Assembly: GCA_937877465.1 (NCBI GenBank)
Contig: CALFIT010000119.1
Location: 1 to 10,921, forward strand
From: an uncultured Bacteroidales bacterium
Lineage (GTDB): Bacteria; Bacteroidota; Bacteroidia; Bacteroidales; F082
Reading direction: 5' to 3'
DNA: 10,921 nt
Below, in pieces: positions 6,873-10,921 of this stretch. Under the pieces are notes generated by a model that was given only the letters and a program-made list of their open reading frames with translations, ran no database searches and had not been told where the DNA came from. Every line of letters starts with the position of its first letter. Position 1 is the first letter of the stretch. Both the position numbers and the translations under genes were made by a program.

Positions 6873-8654
6873 ATGAAATTCTACAAAGTTGTTCTCGCTG
6901 CCTTCATCGGCACGCTCATCGCATTGTTAATCACTTTCTTCGTCAAGGTCGGCGTGGTTTCGTCCATGATCTCGAACCTGTCAAAGACCGAAACGGAGTC
7001 GTCAGCCTCATTGAAGCCCAACTCGGTGCTTTACATGAAACTCGACTACGCCATCCCCGACCGCACCACCGACAATCCGTTTAACGGCATCAATTTCAGC
7101 ACCATGGAGTCGCAAGACATGACCGGGCTGAACGACATCCTGCGCAACATCGAGCAGGCCAAGACCGATGCCAACATCAAAGGCATCTATTTGGAACTGA
7201 GCAGCATCCCCACTTCCACTGCCACCCTTCAGGAGCTACGCGACAAGCTCATCGAGTTCAAGGAGTCGGGCAAGTTCATCGTTGCCTACGGCGAGAATTA
7301 CTCGCAAAGCGCCTATTACATGGCCTCCGTCGCCGACAAGATCTTCCTCAACCCTGAAGGCATGCTCGACCTGCACGGCATGGCTTCGCAGGTGACGTTC
7401 TACAAGCATCTTTTAGACAAGCTCGACATCGAGATGCAGATTGTGCGCGGTCCCAACAACCGCTTCAAGAGTGCCGTCGAGCCTTACTTCCTCGATAAGA
7501 TGAGCGAGGCCAACCGCGAACAGATGGAGAAGCTGTTGGGCACCGTTTGGGGACAAATCCTCACGGGCATCAGCCAAAGCCGCAACATCAGCGTGGAGCA
7601 ACTCAACCAGATTGCCGACAACCTCGAAACCATTTTCAACGCCGATAAAGCCTTGGAATACGGCTTGGTCGACGAGCTTTACTACAAAGACCAGGTGCTT
7701 GAGGAGCTGAAAGGCCTGACCGGCAGCAACAAGAGCATTAATGCCATAAGCAACGCCAAATACGCCAAATCGTACAAAGACAAGAACGCCAGCAAGAACG
7801 AGGTGGCGGTCATCTATGCCACGGGCCAAATCTTCGACGGCAAGGGCAACGAAGAGAACATCTATTCCGAGAACCTCAGCAAGGTCATCCGCAAGGCGCG
7901 TGAGGACGACAACGTGAAAGTTGTCGTGCTGCGCGTCAACTCGCCCGGCGGCAGTGCCGTGGCCTCCGCCATCATCGGTCGCGAACTCGACCTGACCAAG
8001 GAGGTGAAGCCTGTCATCGTTTCGATGGGCGACTATGCGGCTTCGGGTGGCTATTGGATTTCGGCCAACGCCAACTACATCTTCGCCGACCCGACTACCC
8101 TAACAGGCTCCATCGGCGTGTTTGGCACCTTCCCGAACATGCAAGGCTTCCTCAACGACAAGATCGGCTTGACCTTCGACGTGGCCAAGACCAACGAGAA
8201 CGCCGACTTCGGCAGAATCACCCAGCCGCTCACCGAGTTCCAATACGCCAAGTTGCAGGAGAACGTGGTGCAGACCTACGACCAGTTCACCAGTCGCGTG
8301 GCCCAGGGGCGCGGCTTGCGCCAGACCTATGTCGACAGCATCGGACAGGGGCGCGTGTGGGCAGGCGCCGATGCCATCGGACTCGGCCTCGTCGACCAAC
8401 TCGGCGACATGGAAGATGCCATCGCCTACGCCGCACAAACCGCCAACCTTGGCAGCGACTACAAGGTGACCGAATGGCCCAAGCAGAAAGACTTCTTCGC
8501 CCGCCTGATGGAATCGATGGACGGCAGCGACAAACTCGATGCCGCCATGAAACAGAGGTTGGGGGGCTACTACGACTATATGCAAGGTTTGGAGAACCTG
8601 CAAAAGAACACTGGCATCCAAGCCCGAATGCCGTTTGACATGGTTATCGAATAA
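6873..8654 (+). CDS. sppA: Signal peptide peptidase SppA, 67-kDa type
   Basis: SppA is a membrane-anchored serine/lysine protease (family S49) that degrades signal peptides left after secretion. The product has 593 residues, the length of the long, tandem-domain form. One N-terminal membrane segment covers about residues 5-29, so the protease domains face the periplasm. The N-terminal S49 domain (about 50-280) carries the catalytic lysine K199 in NRFKSAVEPY, and the C-terminal domain (about 310-530) carries the nucleophile S391 in GDYAASGGYWIS, followed by DPTTLTGSIGVFG. The NSPGGS segment (356-361) forms the oxyanion region. This K-in-first, S-in-second arrangement is the one known for E. 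coli SppA (K209/S409). The gene is monocistronic, ending at a terminator shared with the convergent ABC-F gene. Confidence 0.96.
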   Translation: MKFYKVVLAAFIGTLIALLITFFVKVGVVSSMISNLSKTETESSASLKPNSVLYMKLDYAIPDRTTDNPFNGINFSTMESQDMTGLNDILRNIEQAKTDANIKGIYLELSSIPTSTATLQELRDKLIEFKESGKFIVAYGENYSQSAYYMASVADKIFLNPEGMLDLHGMASQVTFYKHLLDKLDIEMQIVRGPNNRFKSAVEPYFLDKMSEANREQMEKLLGTVWGQILTGISQSRNISVEQLNQIADNLETIFNADKALEYGLVDELYYKDQVLEELKGLTGSNKSINAISNAKYAKSYKDKNASKNEVAVIYATGQIFDGKGNEENIYSENLSKVIRKAREDDNVKVVVLRVNSPGGSAVASAIIGRELDLTKEVKPVIVSMGDYAASGGYWISANANYIFADPTTLTGSIGVFGTFPNMQGFLNDKIGLTFDVAKTNENADFGRITQPLTEFQYAKLQENVVQTYDQFTSRVAQGRGLRQTYVDSIGQGRVWAGADAIGLGLVDQLGDMEDAIAYAAQTANLGSDYKVTEWPKQKDFFARLMESMDGSDKLDAAMKQRLGGYYDYMQGLENLQKNTGIQARMPFDMVIE

Positions 8655-8680
8655 AAAAACGGGGCTTAAGCCCCGTTTTT
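8655..8680. terminator. Shared bidirectional terminator of sppA and the ABC-F gene
   Basis: AAAAACGGGGC (8655-8665), loop TTAA, and GCCCCGTTTTT (8670-8680) form a perfect 11-bp stem with A and T tracts on both sides. It begins directly after the sppA stop codon. The ABC-F stop codon (TAA at 8668-8666) lies in the hairpin loop, so the last codons of that gene are encoded by one stem arm. Confidence 0.93.
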
Positions 8681-10615
8681 TATTGCTTCATATTCCATCT
8701 GCCGCTCGCCCCAGTCGTCCATCAGCCGTTGGAGTTCCTCTTTTTTCTTGCCGTAGGCCCAATACCAGTCGTTGTCCACCTTGACTTCGGGATGTTGCTC
8801 GGGGTTGGCCATAATTTTATCTTGTTCGGACAATTCGGCTTCGAGCTTGCCTATGGCTTCCTCCAAACGCTGGATTTCCTTGTCGACCTTGCGGAGTTTG
8901 GCGTCAATCTGCTTCTTGCGCTCGTAGTTGAGCTTGTTTTGCGAAACAGGTTCGGCGGCGACTTTCTGAGGTTGTTGCTTGGCGGCGATTTCCAATTCCT
9001 TCAGGTGGCTCAGGTCCTTCTGCTCCAAAAAGTCGTAGATGTCGCCGATGTATTCCTTGATGTTGGGCTTGCGGAATTCGTAGACTTTGTTGGTCAGGCC
9101 TTGCAGGAAGTCGCGATCGTGGGAGACGATGATCAATGTACCGTCGTATTGGATTAGCGCGTTTTTCAGGATGTCCTTTGAGAGCATGTCCAAGTGGTTG
9201 GTCGGCTCGTCGAGGACCAAGAGATTGGTTGGGAAAAGCAGCATCTTGGCCAATGAAAGGCGTGCTTTCTCGCCACCCGATAGCACCTTCACCTTCTTGT
9301 CGATGTCGTCGCCACGGAAAAGGAACGCGCCGAGCAACGCCTTCACTTTCAGGCGCATGTCGCCAACGGCCACGTCATCCAAGGTCTCGAAGACGGACTT
9401 GTCCATGTCGAGCATGTCCTGTTGGTTTTGAGCGTAATAGCCAATCTTCACCTCGTGGCCGAGTTTCACCTCACCCTCGTGGTCGAGCACGCCGCAGATG
9501 ATTTTCGACAGCGTCGATTTGCCCTCGCCGTTGCGACCCACGAAGGCAATCTTCTCGCCTCTCGGAATCAACAAGTTGATGTCTTTCAGCACCACATTGT
9601 CGCCATACGCTTTTCCGACGTGGTTGAGTTCGAGCGTCACCTTGCCGCTGTGGGGCGCGGGCGGAAACTTGAAGTGGATGGCCGTCGTGTCGATGTCGTC
9701 GATTTCGATTTCCTCCATTTTTTCGAGGCGTTTCACGCGGCTTTGCACCTGCTTGGCCTTGGTCGCCTTGTAGCGGAACCGCTCGATGAACGCCTCAATG
9801 TCCTTGATTTCGCGCTGCTGGTTCTCGTAGGCCGAGCGTTGCATGTCGACGCGCTCCTCGCGCAGGCCGACATAGTCGGAATAGGGCACCTTGTAGTCGT
9901 AGATCTTGCCGTTCGAGATTTCCACCGTGCGGATGGTGATGTTGTCAAGAAAAGCACGGTCGTGGCTGACCATCAAGATGGCGCCGTAATACGCTTTCAG
10001 GAAGCCTTCGAGCCATTGGATGGACTCGATGTCCAAGTGGTTGGTAGGCTCGTCGAGGAGCAAGAGATTGGGTTTCTTCAGCAGGATCTTGGCCAATTCC
10101 ACGCGCATCTGCCAGCCGTTGCTGAACTCGCGCATGGGGCGCAGCATGTCGTCGTGGCCGAAGCCCAAGCCCACCAAAATGCGTTCCGCCTCGCCCTCGA
10201 TGCTGTTGCCGCCAAGTATGGCCAAGCGGTCGTTGAGGTTGTTCATCCTGACGATCAGTTTCTCATATTGTGGACTTTCGTAGTCGGTGCGCTCGGCCAA
10301 TTCCTGTTGCATTCTCTCCAAATCGCGCTCCATCTGATGGTATTCGTCGAAGGCGGAAAGGGCCTCGTCGAGCACCGTCTTGGTGCTGTTCACGTTCTTT
10401 TCTTGAGGCAGATAGCCGATGGTAACGCCTTGAGGGACAATCACATCACCTTTCGACGGTTGTTCGAGGCCGCAAATCAGCTTGAGAAGCGTGGTCTTGC
10501 CTGCGCCGTTCTTGCCAACCAAGCCGATGCGGTCTTTCTCGCGAATCAGGAAGGAAATGTCGGTGAAGAGGTCTTCGCCTGTGAAGTGCATGGACAGGTT
10601 TTGGATGGAAATCAT
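8666..10615 (-). CDS. ABC-F family ATPase, YheS-like
   Basis: This is a soluble tandem-ATPase protein without membrane segments. ABC-F proteins bind the ribosomal E site and act in translation or in resistance to ribosome-targeting drugs. From the ATG at 10615 it has 649 residues. Domain 1: Walker A GKNGAGKTT (34-42), signature FSNGW (164-168), Walker B LLLLDEPTNHLD (184-195), switch VSHDR. A charged linker of about 235-320 contains RFRYKATKAKQVQSRVKRLEKME (279-301), the P-site-tRNA interaction region. Domain 2: GRNGEGKST (360-368), LSGGE (445-449), LLVLDEPTNHLD (465-476). The C-terminal 560-645 is a predicted coiled coil. The linker and C-terminal extension resemble E. coli YheS more than EttA. 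The first signature has N where G is usual. A TTG three codons upstream is a possible alternative start; I prefer the ATG, since the implied leader is already very short. Drug resistance cannot be inferred. Confidence 0.93.
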   Translation of the reverse strand: MISIQNLSMHFTGEDLFTDISFLIREKDRIGLVGKNGAGKTTLLKLICGLEQPSKGDVIVPQGVTIGYLPQEKNVNSTKTVLDEALSAFDEYHQMERDLERMQQELAERTDYESPQYEKLIVRMNNLNDRLAILGGNSIEGEAERILVGLGFGHDDMLRPMREFSNGWQMRVELAKILLKKPNLLLLDEPTNHLDIESIQWLEGFLKAYYGAILMVSHDRAFLDNITIRTVEISNGKIYDYKVPYSDYVGLREERVDMQRSAYENQQREIKDIEAFIERFRYKATKAKQVQSRVKRLEKMEEIEIDDIDTTAIHFKFPPAPHSGKVTLELNHVGKAYGDNVVLKDINLLIPRGEKIAFVGRNGEGKSTLSKIICGVLDHEGEVKLGHEVKIGYYAQNQQDMLDMDKSVFETLDDVAVGDMRLKVKALLGAFLFRGDDIDKKVKVLSGGEKARLSLAKMLLFPTNLLVLDEPTNHLDMLSKDILKNALIQYDGTLIIVSHDRDFLQGLTNKVYEFRKPNIKEYIGDIYDFLEQKDLSHLKELEIAAKQQPQKVAAEPVSQNKLNYERKKQIDAKLRKVDKEIQRLEEAIGKLEAELSEQDKIMANPEQHPEVKVDNDWYWAYGKKKEELQRLMDDWGERQMEYEAIKNGA

Positions 10616-10634
10616 GATGGCCAATTTTAGGCGG

Positions 10635-10667
10635 CAAAGATACGGATTTTGCGGTAATTACCTCAAT
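10635..10667 (-). promoter_or_regulatory. Probable promoter of the ABC-F gene
   Basis: The minus strand reads TATCTTTG (10642-10635), an exact TAnnTTTG match 19 bases before the ATG. ATTG at 10667-10664 is a one-mismatch -33 element at 21-nt spacing. A 10-bp perfect palindrome, GGTAATTACC (10653-10662), sits between the two boxes and could be an operator, although palindromes of this size are expected by chance several times in a window of this length. Confidence 0.6.
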
Positions 10668-10724
10668 GCGAAACCACGAAACGCCGGTTCAGCATCCCTT
10701 CGCCTGTTTCGACCTCATCCCGTT

Positions 10725-10775
10725 CCAGCGGATTTGCACTCCGCTGGCATTGAACTTGGGGATTTGCAGTTCCCC
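10725..10775. repeat. Two related hairpins with a common GGATTTGCA core
   Basis: Hairpin A: CCAGCGGA (10725-10732) and TCCGCTGG (10740-10747) make a perfect 8-bp stem around TTTGCAC. Hairpin B: GGGGA (10758-10762) and TCCCC (10771-10775) make a 5-bp stem around TTTGCAGT. Both contain GGATTTGCA, at 10730-10738 and 10760-10768, exactly 30 bp apart. Neither is followed by a T-run. The repeated palindromic unit resembles REP-like intergenic repeats, which is an inference. The 306 bases between the ABC-F start and the window end contain this element and promoter-like sites but no convincing gene. Confidence 0.65.
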
Positions 10776-10819
10776 TTGTTTGCTGTGGCTTTCATGGCGT
10801 TAGATAATTGTTTAGGCGA

Positions 10820-10854
10820 CAAAAATATACATTTTATTTGGGTGATGCAACAAA
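10820..10854 (-). promoter_or_regulatory. Possible distal promoter upstream of the ABC-F gene
   Basis: The minus strand reads TATTTTTG (10827-10820), an exact -7 match. TTTG at 10854-10851 (23-nt spacer) or TTG at 10850-10848 (20-nt spacer) could be the -33 box. If used, it would give the ABC-F gene a leader of about 200 nt that includes both hairpins at 10725-10775. The region is AT-rich, so a chance match is possible. Confidence 0.3.
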
Positions 10855-10867
10855 ACGGCTTTTTTTC

Positions 10868-10907
10868 GCATTGCAAATGCTGATGTTCGCGGCTTCCGAA
10901 TTCGGAA
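10868..10907. repeat. Two short palindromes near the window edge
   Basis: GCATTGCAAATGC (10868-10880) is a 5-bp-stem palindrome. On the minus strand it reads GCATTTGCAATGC and so shares ATTTGCA with the two hairpins at 10725-10775, in opposite orientation. TTCCGAATTCGGAA (10894-10907) is a perfect 14-bp palindrome. The function of both is unknown. Confidence 0.4.
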
Positions 10908-10921
10908 ATTCGGGAGAACGG

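Noticed and set aside
9422..10630. Plus-strand open frame of 402 codons
   Set aside because: It is antisense to the ABC-F gene, which has two complete ATPase domains on the minus strand.
10482..10883. 133-codon plus-strand open frame upstream of the ABC-F gene
   Set aside because: It begins antisense within the ABC-F gene and reads through the hairpin repeats and promoter region, with no domain or start signal.

Overview
The window looks like a chromosomal segment of a member of the Bacteroidota, most likely order Bacteroidales. Two things point there. First, almost every transcription unit is preceded by a match to the Bacteroidetes promoter -7 box (TAnnTTTG), sometimes with a recognisable -33 TTTG, and there is no clear Shine-Dalgarno sequence before the genes. 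Second, the gene complement fits: a barrel-plus-OmpA-like surface protein with an ASPEG-type C-terminal domain, folK followed at once by a Bacteroidetes-style deoxynucleoside kinase, and a YheS-like ABC-F protein. I cannot name a genus.

Layout from left to right. Positions 1-55 hold the 5' part of a tRNA-Gly(GCC) on the minus strand, cut by the window edge, with its promoter just upstream. Positions 56-320 are non-coding and AT-rich; they contain an 11-bp inverted repeat and a degenerate AACTG tandem array that ends one base from the mutS stop. mutS (minus) is followed by a divergent 128-bp gap and a small SpoU/TrmH-type RNA methyltransferase (plus). After a 182-bp AT-rich gap with a very clear promoter comes a 593-codon outer-membrane barrel/OmpA-like gene (plus), closed by a strong terminator. 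A minus-strand pair, folK then a deoxynucleoside kinase, is separated by only 6 bp and probably co-transcribed. Divergent from folK is sppA (signal peptide peptidase, plus). It converges on an ABC-F ATPase gene (minus), and the two share one perfect terminator hairpin. The last 306 bases, upstream of the ABC-F gene, hold its promoter, two related hairpins built on the same GGATTTGCA core, a third similar palindrome, and a possible second promoter.

Functionally this is mostly housekeeping: mismatch repair, RNA modification, envelope structure, folate synthesis and nucleotide salvage, membrane-protein turnover, and a ribosome-associated ATPase. I see no phage, CRISPR, toxin-antitoxin or biosynthetic cluster, and no convincing new multi-gene system. 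The most interesting material is non-coding: the AACTG array abutting mutS, and the hairpin-rich ABC-F upstream region, which could be a REP-like mobile repeat or part of a long structured leader.
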